Source: Anaerolineales bacterium UBA6663
GTDB lineage: Bacteria > Chloroflexota > Anaerolineae > Anaerolineales > UBA6663
Direction: 5' to 3'
NCBI GenBank assembly: GCA_002455335.1
Contig: DKKP01000428.1
Coordinates: forward strand, 1 to 6,402
Length of the DNA stretch: 6,402 nucleotides
Shown here: piece after piece, positions 1 to 6,121 of the stretch
How the letters are laid out: the number at the start of each line of letters is the position of its first letter
Numbering within the stretch: position 1 is the first letter of the stretch
Program-made: the position numbers and the translations under genes
Notes under the pieces: generated by a model
Databases searched by the model: none
The model's input: only the letters and a program-made list of their open reading frames with translations
What the model was told of the DNA's origin: nothing

Positions 1-585
1 ATGGTGCGCGACTTCCAGTCGATCATCGGCCGCGAGGCTCGCCAGCAGATCCTCGAGACGACGGGTAAGCTCCCTGACGCCCTGATCGCGTGTGTGGGCG
101 GCGGCTCGAACGCCATCGGCCTCTTCCACCCGTTCCTGGCCGACGAACACGTCGAGATGATCGGCGTCGAGGCCGGCGGTTCGGGCGTGGCCAGCGGCAA
201 GCACGCCGCGCGCTTCGGTGACCCCGAGAAGGGACGGCTCGGCGTGATCCACGGCACGCGCACTTTCGTGCTTCAGGATGCCGATGGCCAGATCGCCGAC
301 ACGCATTCGATCTCGGCCGGGCTCGACTACGCCGCGATCGGGCCCGAACACGCCTGGCTGCGTGAGACCGAACGCGCTTACTACACCTCGGCCACCGACG
401 GCGAGGCGCTCGCCGCCCTGCAAACCCTCTGCCACACGGAGGGCATCATCCCGGCGCTCGAGTCGTCGCACGCGCTGGCCGAGGTCATCAAACGCGCGCC
501 GACGATGCGCCCCGACCAGATCATTGTCGTCAACCTCAGCGGCCGCGGCGACAAGGACCTGGGGACCATCATTGAGAGCCTTTAA
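1..585 (+). CDS. trpB: Tryptophan synthase beta subunit, C-terminal half (cut by window edge)
   Basis: This is the last 194 residues of TrpB, the PLP enzyme that condenses indole with L-serine to give L-tryptophan in the cytoplasm. The ATG at base 1 is almost surely an internal Met: the family has a conserved MVRDFQ segment in mid-protein and is about 400 residues long, so roughly half lies upstream of the window. Visible landmarks are the glycine-rich PLP-phosphate loop GGGSNAIG (residues 33-40 of this fragment), the ADGQI segment (94-98) holding the Asp equivalent to Salmonella Asp305, the SISAGLDY block (103-110), the [12 protein letters not shown] block with the Glu next to the PLP ring (E154), and SGRGDKD near the C-terminus (180-186). 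No key residue is missing. The gene ends with TAA at 583-585, and trpA follows on the same strand after an 88-nt spacer instead of the short overlap seen in many trp operons. Family assignment is very secure. Confidence 0.97.
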   Translation: MVRDFQSIIGREARQQILETTGKLPDALIACVGGGSNAIGLFHPFLADEHVEMIGVEAGGSGVASGKHAARFGDPEKGRLGVIHGTRTFVLQDADGQIADTHSISAGLDYAAIGPEHAWLRETERAYYTSATDGEALAALQTLCHTEGIIPALESSHALAEVIKRAPTMRPDQIIVVNLSGRGDKDLGTIIESL

Positions 586-592
586 CAGCAAA

Positions 593-663
593 TTGTTGTT
601 TGTTGATTTCTGATTGCTGATTGGCGGCCAATCAGCAATCAGAAATCAACAATCAGCAATCAA
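593..663. repeat. Mirrored heptanucleotide tandem repeats forming a perfect 26-bp inverted repeat
   Basis: The spacer between trpB and trpA is AT-rich compared with its surroundings and made of 7-nt units. On the left are four units (593-620) close to TTGCTGA. On the right are four and a half units (632-663) close to TCAGCAA, the reverse complement. The three inner units on each side match exactly, with the same variant order, and with the central TTGGCGGCCAA they form a perfect inverted repeat: arms 600-625 and 627-652 around one central G at 626. On top of this, a 13-nt direct repeat occurs at 629-641 and 650-662. As RNA this would be a very stable hairpin just upstream of the trpA ribosome binding site (664-668). 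There is no run of U after it, so it does not look like a classical intrinsic terminator. The structure is read directly from the sequence; any role (transcript stability, dampened trpA expression, or simply a spreading repeat) is inference. Confidence 0.93.
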
Positions 664-673
664 GGGAGTTGCC

Positions 674-1447
674 ATGTCCCGCATTTCATCGGCTTTCACC
701 GGCCGCCCGGCCTTCATGCCCTATTACCCGTTGGGCTATCCCACGCTGCCCGCGTCGATCGACGTGATCGAAGCGCTGGCGCGAAACGGCGCCGACCTGA
801 TCGAGGTCGGGCTATCGTTCTCGGATCCGTTGGCCGACGGGCCCGTGATTCAGCAGGCGACGCAGACCGCGCTCCAGCAGGGCATCACCGTGGAGAAATC
901 GCTGGCCGCGGTGCGCGAGCTGCGCGCACGCGGTGTGACAGTGCCGCTTGTGTTGATGGGGTATGTCAACCCCTTGCTGGCCTACGGCCTGGAACGTCTG
1001 AAGCGTGACGTGATCGACGCTGGGGCCGATGGCTTCATCGTGCCGGATCTGCCGCCGGAGGAGAGCGACGAGTTCGAGGCCGCGGTCGCCCCACTGCCTC
1101 AGATCCGCATGCTGGCGCCGACCACGCCCGACGAGCGACTCGGGCGCGTGTTGACTGGCGCGCAGGGGTTCGTGTACCTCGTATCGGTCACGGGCGTGAC
1201 CGGCGCGCGGACGCAAATCGCCGACGATCTCGGGGATTTCGTCGCGCGTGTGCGGGCTCACACGTCGTTGCCGCTGTGCGTAGGCTTTGGCATCGGCACA
1301 CCCGAGCAGGCACGCGCCGTCAGTCGTCTGGCCGATGGCGTGATCGTCGGTTCGGCGACCGTGCGGGCCGTCGGCGCATCACCGACCCCGGCCCAGACCG
1401 CGGCCGAATTCGCCAGTGCCTATCGATCGGCGCTGGATCGTTCCTGA
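674..1447 (+). CDS. trpA: Tryptophan synthase alpha subunit
   Basis: TrpA is a TIM-barrel enzyme that splits indole-3-glycerol phosphate into indole, which tunnels to TrpB, and glyceraldehyde-3-phosphate. The 257-aa product is near the usual 260-270. The catalytic pair is visible: E44 in LIEVG (Salmonella Glu49) and D55 in DPLADGP (Salmonella Asp60). The mobile loop GVTGAR lies at 174-179 with T176 matching Thr183, and the phosphate-binding turns are GFGIGTP (204-210) and GVIVGSA (222-228). I chose the ATG at 674 because GGGAG (664-668) sits 5 nt upstream and the protein then begins MSRISSAF as in other TrpA proteins. An in-frame TTG at 614 would add 20 residues encoded by the hairpin repeat and is rejected. 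A VOC gene follows after 15 nt, so the three genes are probably co-transcribed. Confidence 0.97.
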   Translation: MSRISSAFTGRPAFMPYYPLGYPTLPASIDVIEALARNGADLIEVGLSFSDPLADGPVIQQATQTALQQGITVEKSLAAVRELRARGVTVPLVLMGYVNPLLAYGLERLKRDVIDAGADGFIVPDLPPEESDEFEAAVAPLPQIRMLAPTTPDERLGRVLTGAQGFVYLVSVTGVTGARTQIADDLGDFVARVRAHTSLPLCVGFGIGTPEQARAVSRLADGVIVGSATVRAVGASPTPAQTAAEFASAYRSALDRS

Positions 1448-1462
1448 GCACAAGGAGAAGCT

Positions 1463-1915
1463 ATGACATCGACACCCCTGGGCAATGCGATCGTGACACA
1501 GGTCGCCATCGTTGTTCGCGACATCGAACAGGCCGTCGAGGCGTGGTCGGCGCTGCTCAACATGCCGCGCCCCAATATCATCCTCACCGACACCCTCGAG
1601 ACGGCTCATACACTGTACCGCGGCGACTCAACGCCCGCGCGCGCCAGGCTGGCCTTCTTTCCGCTCGGTCAGGTCACGCTCGAGTTGATCGAACCGCTGG
1701 GCGAGCCAAGCACCTGGAATGATCAACTCGTCCAGCACGGGCAAAGCCTGCACCACATCGCCTTTCAGATCAAGGGCATGCAAGCCCGTGTCGACGAACT
1801 GTCGGCGCATGGGATGCACCTGATCCAGAGCGGTGATTACACAGGCGGGCGGTATGCCTACGTCGACGGCCAGGAGCGGTTTGGCGCGGTGGTAGAGTTG
1901 CTCGAGAACGACTAG
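1463..1915 (+). CDS. VOC-fold protein, methylmalonyl-CoA epimerase/glyoxalase-like
   Basis: A 150-aa protein with the two beta-alpha-beta-beta-beta modules of the vicinal oxygen chelate superfamily: TQVAIVVRDIEQAVEAW near residues 12-28 starts module one, and HHIAFQIKGMQARVDEL near 97-113 starts module two. In this superfamily a divalent metal is usually held by four side chains, one per module edge. By position these would be Q13 (often His), E74 in LELIEP, H98 and E145 in VVELLE. The pattern most resembles methylmalonyl-CoA epimerase, but the first ligand position is Gln, and I cannot name a substrate. AAGGAG (1452-1457) is a good ribosome binding site 5 nt before the ATG. The gene lies 15 nt after trpA and probably belongs to its transcript. 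The TAG stop shares CTAG with the stop of the converging DUF72 gene. VOC membership is secure; reaction unknown. Confidence 0.85.
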   Translation: MTSTPLGNAIVTQVAIVVRDIEQAVEAWSALLNMPRPNIILTDTLETAHTLYRGDSTPARARLAFFPLGQVTLELIEPLGEPSTWNDQLVQHGQSLHHIAFQIKGMQARVDELSAHGMHLIQSGDYTGGRYAYVDGQERFGAVVELLEND

Positions 1916-2769
1916 AGCAGAGTCGGCTGTGTCGGTGGAGGTGGCTCGACGCCACCAAACGACGGCAACGTGAAACGCTCGGAGACACGCGCATGCACCA
2001 GGCGCGCCAGATCGGGCGCGTCGGTGTCGTCCGGAAGGTGTGTGAAGAAGTACACGTCGTCGCCGGCGGCCAACCATGCACCGACCCGTTGCGCCCAGGC
2101 TTCCACCCAGGGCAGGTTATCGGCGACTCTGGGTTGACCCACGAAACGTACAAAGGCATGGCCGGCAGTGCGTGTGGCGCGCGAAGCGAAGCGCGGCTTG
2201 CGCTGCTGCGCCTCTCGCACATCGGCCGTCACGCCATCGGCGATCGCAAACAAGGCAGTCGTGTCGAACACGCCGCGCGCGATGCCACGTTGGCGCAGCA
2301 GGTCGTCAAGCGCTCGTTCCCCCTCCGCCTGATCGAAGAAATCGGCATGCCGGGGTTCGACGACGAAAAGCAGATCGCTCGGCAGACGATCGAGATAACC
2401 CCTCAACGCTGGCAGATGTGTGCGAGTGAACGTCGGTGGAAGCTGAAGAAAGGCGGGTCCGCAGCGATCGCCGAGGATGCGCAACCGGTCCACGAACATC
2501 GCGGTTTCGGCTTCACAATCCGCAAGTCGTTTGCGATGCGAGATGATCTGCGGGAACTTGAGGCAGAACCGAAAGCCCTGGGGCGTTGCCGCGCGCCAGC
2601 GCTCGGTCTGCTCAGGTGAGGGCAGCGCGTAGAAGGTGGTGTTGCCTTCCACCGTATTCAGACGTCGGCTGTATGCGGCCAGGAGATCGGCCTGACGTGT
2701 CTTGGCCGGCAGAAAACCGCCGATCCAGCCTTTGACACCCCAGGCCGGACAACCGAGATACAAGGGCAT
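1912..2769 (-). CDS. DUF72 domain protein (YecE family)
   Basis: A 285-aa protein that spans one full DUF72 domain, a TIM-barrel family of unknown biochemical function. Family landmarks in order are the N-terminal YLGCPAWG strand (4-11), the block NTVEGNTTFYALPSPEQTERW (38-58), FCLKFPQIISH (68-78), FLQLPPTF (107-114), VVEPRH (136-141, with E138 and H141 as likely site residues), the GVFDTTALFA segment (166-175), FVRFVG (206-211), and YFFTHLPDDTDAPDLARLV near the end. Residues 271-285 form a proline-rich tail outside the domain. The ATG at 2769 fits the expected domain start. No Shine-Dalgarno sequence is visible, but a good promoter lies so close that translation may be leaderless (see the promoter entry). 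The gene follows the GGDEF/HD-GYP gene on the same strand after 31 nt, so it may also be read through from there. The domain call is strong; no function can be given. Confidence 0.92.
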   Translation of the reverse strand: MPLYLGCPAWGVKGWIGGFLPAKTRQADLLAAYSRRLNTVEGNTTFYALPSPEQTERWRAATPQGFRFCLKFPQIISHRKRLADCEAETAMFVDRLRILGDRCGPAFLQLPPTFTRTHLPALRGYLDRLPSDLLFVVEPRHADFFDQAEGERALDDLLRQRGIARGVFDTTALFAIADGVTADVREAQQRKPRFASRATRTAGHAFVRFVGQPRVADNLPWVEAWAQRVGAWLAAGDDVYFFTHLPDDTDAPDLARLVHARVSERFTLPSFGGVEPPPPTQPTLL

Positions 2770-2804
2770 CCGGGAATTGTATCGAGGCCCTGACGATCCG
2801 TCAG
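2770..2804 (-). promoter_or_regulatory. Candidate promoter of the DUF72 gene, possibly leaderless
   Basis: On the - strand a CTGACG -35 element (2799-2804, 4/6 to TTGACA) is separated by exactly 17 nt from a TACAAT -10 element (2776-2781, 5/6 to TATAAT). After a 6-nt discriminator the next base, 2769, is the A of the DUF72 start codon. This spacing would put transcription start on the start codon itself, in agreement with the missing Shine-Dalgarno sequence. Whether the promoter is used is inference. Confidence 0.5.
2790..2804. other. Small palindrome over the stop codon of the GGDEF/HD-GYP gene
   Basis: CTGACG (2790-2795) and CGTCAG (2799-2804) form a 6-bp stem around ATC. It covers the TGA stop (2801-2803, - strand) of the upstream gene and the -35 element proposed for DUF72. 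There is no T run, so it is a weak terminator candidate at best; it could equally be an operator-like site or chance. Confidence 0.35.
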
Positions 2805-5530
2805 TCGTGGACGTAGGAACGCGGGATGCCGACCAGAGGTGCCGTGGCCGGGGTCAGGCTCGCGTCGCTGCCCACGCCATGCGTGAAGTGCGGCGCCAGG
2901 CGAGCGAGGCTGAAGGCCGAGTTCGCGATCAGGCCCGAGCCTTCTCGCTCCAGGACGCGCTCGAAGGCCAGGATCACCTCGGGGTCGAACTGCAGCCCAG
3001 CCTGGGCGCGCACCTCAGCCAGGATGCGGGAAGCTGGCTGCGCCGGGCGATACGGCCTGTCGGAGGCCATGGCCTCGATGGTGTCAGCCAGGCTGAGGAT
3101 CCTGGCCTCGAGCGGGATGCGCTCACCGCTGAGTCCTTCCGGATAGCCCTGACCGTCGAACCGCTCATGGTGATGGCGGATGAAGGGCGCCAATTCGGCC
3201 AGCGGCTGGAGCTTCTCGATCAACTCGGCGCCGAGCGGCGCGTGTCGCTTGATCAGTTCATATTCCTGGGCCGACAGCCGGCCCGATTTGAGCAGAATGG
3301 CATCGGGGATTCCGATCTTGCCCAGATCGTGCAACAACGCTGCCCGGCGCACCCGCTCGACCCGGCTTTCATCGAGCCCAATCTCGCGCGAAATCAGGAC
3401 GGCATAGCGCCCGACCTGCTGCGAATGGCCTTCGACAAACGGGTCGCGGAGGTCGATCGCCTGTGAGAGCGCCCGGATCAGGCCTTCGTTGAGCTCGGCA
3501 AGCTGGGCGCTGGTGTGCACAAGCTCGGCGTTCGTCTTGCGCAACTCAGCCACAAGCAACGCCGTCCGGCTGATGTATTGCGCCTGGCTCCAACGCAGCA
3601 TCATCAGCGGCACAAGCATCACCAAAACGCCGAGCAACCCGGTGTGCATGTAACCGTAGAACAGCGCGTATGCGACAACCCCAAAGCCGACATAGTACGT
3701 CCACAGCCAGCTGAAGTTCTCGGTCCACACCTGGCGGATCGGCTGCCCGGTCGAGAAGCCCATCACAAGCGAGACGGTCGCCGTGTTGGCGACGTACACC
3801 AACATCGAGACCACCACCATGACCGGAAGCTGGATGACGACGTTCTCCGAGCGGAAATCGCTAAACAGGCCGAGCCCACCGACAACGACCGAGCTACACA
3901 GCACATAGTTGCTCAAGTTGAAGATGGCGCGGTAGAGTGGCGCGCGTCGTCTGACAAGCGCGGGCAGGAGTGTGGCCAGCGAAAGCGCCACAACCGCAGG
4001 CGCCCCAAACAAGGCAGCGCCCGAGATCATGATGACGGCGCTGACCGAGACCGTCGTGCCGCGCGAATACAACTCGATCGCCGCAAACTCGAGCGCGATC
4101 GTCAGGCCGACAAAGACCAGCAGCCCAAGCCAGTCGGTCGAGAACGACATCGGCGCGATCGCCAGCAACGCCCCGACCGCCAGGATCGCCAACCCGCCGA
4201 TGTACCAGGGTGTCCAGGGGCTGGGCTTCCAGACCGCCGCAGCCGCAGCCACGGGCTGCGGCGCGACCTGGGCCGGGACCTTGATCGTGACATCCGCCTG
4301 CGGCGCGGATTGCGGCGAGGGCATGTTTGCCGCGCGCGCCGCATCGGCCAATACGATCCGGTTTCGGCCGGAAAGCTTCGCCTGGTACACGGCGACGTCG
4401 GCGGCGTGCATGATCTCTTGCGGCGCCTGTCGGGGATGCACCCGGCCGGCCACGCCGAAACTCATCGTGACCTGGATCGGCGTTGTGCTTGTGGCGACCT
4501 CGAACCTGGCCTGTTCGACGGCCTGGCGAATCGCCTCGACGCGCTCGAGCGCGATCTCGGGCGCCGTTTCGGGCATCAGGATGGTGTATTCCTCGCCGCC
4601 AAAACGCGCCACGACGTCGTACTCGCGCACCATGGCTTTGAGGATGTTCGCCACGCCCACGAGCACCTGGTCGCCGGCCAGATGTCCGTACGTGTTGTTG
4701 ATGTTGCGGAGCAGGTCCAGGTCGGCTACCACGACAGTCAACGGTCGATCGAACCGATCCGAGCGGGCCATCTCGCGCTCGAGGGCCTCGTGAAAGTACC
4801 GCGTGTTGTACAACCCGGTCTTCGGGTCGAGCTGGGTCTGACGCTTGAGCGCCGGTACTTTCAATGTGCTGTAGATCAGATACAACGGCGCGATGATCAG
4901 CGCCACAGCCGCCGGGTTGATCGACCAGATCATGGCCGCTGCCGCGCCAAGGCCGAAGGTCGCCAGATCCATCAGCACAGTGAAACTGCTCAACACGCCC
5001 GATTGCCCGAGCGTGCCGGCTTGCGTGAGGTAGATCACGAGCCCAACGAGGATGTGATTGAGCAGCGTGAAGCCAAAAGCCGCGACAAGCAGCCCAACCG
5101 TCGAAGCCCAGGGCTCGGCGCCGGCCACGCTCATCACCAGGATGCGGAGCGCATCCGCCGAACTGACGACGATCGTGAACGTCCCCAGGTTAAATAGCTG
5201 TACGAACCACGGATACCTGTGCCAGACCCATTCGACAAGATGGGCCACGATGATGACGGCCAGCGCCGCCGGCGCGCCGAGCAGCACGTAGGTAAAGCCA
5301 AACACCACCCAGCTGATGTGGAACATCGACTGTTTGGTGGCGCCCTGCACTTTGAGCACCTGCGCCGCCGAAGCAAGCCCCCCCAAGACCGCCAGCATCA
5401 AACCATCTGCGGGCCGGATGCGCGGCAACGCCAGGCCCGCCAGCACAACCCCCGAGGCGATCACCAGCAGGATATAGAGTTGTGCGGCGGGCTTGTAGTT
5501 GCGCATATTCTGATGCCGGACTTCAAGCAC
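2801..5530 (-). CDS. Twin-sensor membrane protein with GGDEF (diguanylate cyclase) and HD-GYP (phosphodiesterase) domains
   Basis: A 909-aa inner-membrane enzyme for c-di-GMP turnover. Order: membrane module A (about 15-225, roughly seven hydrophobic segments); GGDEF domain (about 233-396); Pro/Ala/Gln-rich linker (about 400-440); membrane module B (about 440-648); a helical stretch (about 650-690); HD-GYP domain (about 685-865). The GGDEF signature is GGEEY (311-315), with D270, N278 and D287 in the expected metal and guanine positions and an intact inhibitory I-site RxxD (R302-D305) five residues ahead, so cyclase activity with product feedback is plausible. The HD-GYP domain has HD (H734-D735) followed by K738, H763, the full HHExxDGxGYP motif (787-797) and D816, so a phosphodiesterase is expected. 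Modules A and B are related to each other (see findings). The first codon at 5530 is GTG; the ATG at 5504-5506 (residue 9, MRNYKP) is an equal or better start, as neither has a clear ribosome binding site. The signal sensed is unknown. Confidence 0.93.
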   Translation of the reverse strand: MLEVRHQNMRNYKPAAQLYILLVIASGVVLAGLALPRIRPADGLMLAVLGGLASAAQVLKVQGATKQSMFHISWVVFGFTYVLLGAPAALAVIIVAHLVEWVWHRYPWFVQLFNLGTFTIVVSSADALRILVMSVAGAEPWASTVGLLVAAFGFTLLNHILVGLVIYLTQAGTLGQSGVLSSFTVLMDLATFGLGAAAAMIWSINPAAVALIIAPLYLIYSTLKVPALKRQTQLDPKTGLYNTRYFHEALEREMARSDRFDRPLTVVVADLDLLRNINNTYGHLAGDQVLVGVANILKAMVREYDVVARFGGEEYTILMPETAPEIALERVEAIRQAVEQARFEVATSTTPIQVTMSFGVAGRVHPRQAPQEIMHAADVAVYQAKLSGRNRIVLADAARAANMPSPQSAPQADVTIKVPAQVAPQPVAAAAAVWKPSPWTPWYIGGLAILAVGALLAIAPMSFSTDWLGLLVFVGLTIALEFAAIELYSRGTTVSVSAVIMISGAALFGAPAVVALSLATLLPALVRRRAPLYRAIFNLSNYVLCSSVVVGGLGLFSDFRSENVVIQLPVMVVVSMLVYVANTATVSLVMGFSTGQPIRQVWTENFSWLWTYYVGFGVVAYALFYGYMHTGLLGVLVMLVPLMMLRWSQAQYISRTALLVAELRKTNAELVHTSAQLAELNEGLIRALSQAIDLRDPFVEGHSQQVGRYAVLISREIGLDESRVERVRRAALLHDLGKIGIPDAILLKSGRLSAQEYELIKRHAPLGAELIEKLQPLAELAPFIRHHHERFDGQGYPEGLSGERIPLEARILSLADTIEAMASDRPYRPAQPASRILAEVRAQAGLQFDPEVILAFERVLEREGSGLIANSAFSLARLAPHFTHGVGSDASLTPATAPLVGIPRSYVHD

Positions 5531-5542
5531 TCATGATCGGCT

Positions 5543-5560
5543 GTGTTGTGGGCGCAACAC
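5543..5560. other. Hairpin between the peptide genes and the GGDEF/HD-GYP gene
   Basis: GTGTTG (5543-5548) and CAACAC (5555-5560) can pair as a 6-bp stem with a 6-nt loop, just after the stop of the 73-aa peptide gene and 12 nt or more before the large gene. No T run follows on the - strand, so full termination is unlikely. It could mark mRNA processing or reduce expression of the downstream gene relative to the peptides; this is inference. Confidence 0.4.
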
Positions 5561-5562
5561 GA

Positions 5563-5784
5563 CTAGCTCCCACCACCCCAGCCCACCGAGAAAGTGGTGA
5601 CGAAATCGTCCTTCGGCAGCGGCGTGACGACGCGCTCAAACGCGTCGATCGACGGCGCCACGTAAACGGTTGTCGATATGGCCGGGCCTGTCGCGGCCAT
5701 AGCCTCGGTCGACCACGTGATCGTGGCCAGCAGCGCCAGAGCAGCCGCCACGATCCGCAGGAGCGTACGACGTTGGGTCTTCAT
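5563..5784 (-). CDS. Small secreted peptide precursor (73 aa) ending in VGWGGGS
   Basis: I do not recognise this protein. It has a textbook signal peptide: positive start (K2, R5, R6, R10), hydrophobic core about 11-23, and a likely signal peptidase I site after AMA (28-30), leaving a mature peptide of about 43 residues. The mature part has no cysteine, contains TTVYV and FERVVTPL stretches, two adjacent Asp (59-60), and ends GWGGGS. The ribosome binding site AGGAG (5791-5795) lies 6 nt before the ATG at 5784; the ATG at 5787 directly ahead is only 3 nt away and less likely. A longer reading from 5892 would run through the neighbouring peptide gene in another frame and is rejected. It follows the 54-aa peptide gene by 19 nt and precedes the GGDEF/HD-GYP gene by 32-56 nt, so all three may form one transcript. 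Export is well supported; role unknown. Confidence 0.75.
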   Translation of the reverse strand: MKTQRRTLLRIVAAALALLATITWSTEAMAATGPAISTTVYVAPSIDAFERVVTPLPKDDFVTTFSVGWGGGS

Positions 5785-5803
5785 CATGCTCTCCTGTATC
5801 GCC

Positions 5804-5968
5804 TTAGTTCGTCCCGCCCCACGAGACAAGGACGTTGTCGGTTGTGGTCGTGGTGGTCGTGACGGTCCGGCTGCCCGGAAGCCAGGCGACAAAACCCGTC
5901 ATTGCGATGACGGTGAGCATGCGCAGGCTGTAGGCCATTACTCGCTGCCAGTTCATTGATGACTTCAT
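5804..5968 (-). CDS. Small exported or membrane-anchored peptide (54 aa) ending in VSWGGTN
   Basis: This short gene is easily missed. It begins with ATG at 5966-5968 behind a strong ribosome binding site GAGGTG (5974-5979, 5-nt spacing) and ends with TAA at 5804-5806. The product starts MKSSMNWQRV, has a hydrophobic helix at about 17-31 (LMTVIAM-type residues, ending in a Trp-Leu-Pro), then a run of seven Thr (37-43), an Asp-Asn pair, and the C-terminus VSWGGTN. No clear signal peptidase motif is visible, so it may stay anchored with its Thr-rich tail outside. Its last residues resemble those of the next gene, 19 nt downstream, whose product ends VGWGGGS. I know of no family for it. Support comes from the ribosome binding site, the export-type N-terminus and the tandem arrangement, not from homology. 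Confidence 0.65.
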   Translation of the reverse strand: MKSSMNWQRVMAYSLRMLTVIAMTGFVAWLPGSRTVTTTTTTTDNVLVSWGGTN

Positions 5969-6121
5969 GATTTCACCTCACACTTGAATTTGACTTACCG
6001 AAGTACCGATCCATGAGTACCGCTGATTGATCTCGACCTGTTTGCCCGAGTGGTCTCCGACAGCACCTCGTCTTTACGTGTTCTTCATGCTATCGGCAGC
6101 GGTGTGTGAAGGTGATAGCCC

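Noticed and set aside
600..652. Intrinsic terminator between trpB and trpA
   Set aside because: The stem is very strong but no U run follows on either strand and the next gene is in the same pathway, so complete termination is unlikely.
593..663. CRISPR array or MITE
   Set aside because: Units are 7 nt without spacers, and no target-site duplication or transposase-like terminal repeat surrounds the element.
614..673. Upstream TTG start that would add 20 residues to TrpA
   Set aside because: The extra residues would be encoded by the hairpin repeat, and the ATG at 674 has a proper ribosome binding site and gives the normal TrpA N-terminus.
1993..3466. Open frames on the + strand opposite the DUF72 and HD-GYP regions (1993-2619, 2702-3466)
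   Set aside because: They are antisense to well supported genes and show no recognisable domain or convincing ribosome binding site.
3515..5197. A 560-codon open frame on the + strand opposite the GGDEF/HD-GYP gene
   Set aside because: The translation is unusually rich in Arg, Asp, His and Gln with no hydrophobic core or known domain, while the opposite strand encodes a clear multidomain protein. Such long shadows are expected opposite GC-rich genes.
5563..5892. A 109-aa version of the small peptide beginning at 5892
   Set aside because: It would read through the 54-aa peptide gene in another frame. The ATG at 5784 has AGGAG in front and begins a standard signal peptide.
6030..6080. Possible c-di-GMP-I (GEMM) riboswitch, suggested by GGGCAAAC on the - strand (6040-6047)
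   Set aside because: The element would suit the downstream gene, but the second conserved block (GGACGCAAAGCC-like) and the tetraloop receptor do not follow in the right order. A covariance-model search (Rfam RF01051) would decide; I do not claim it.
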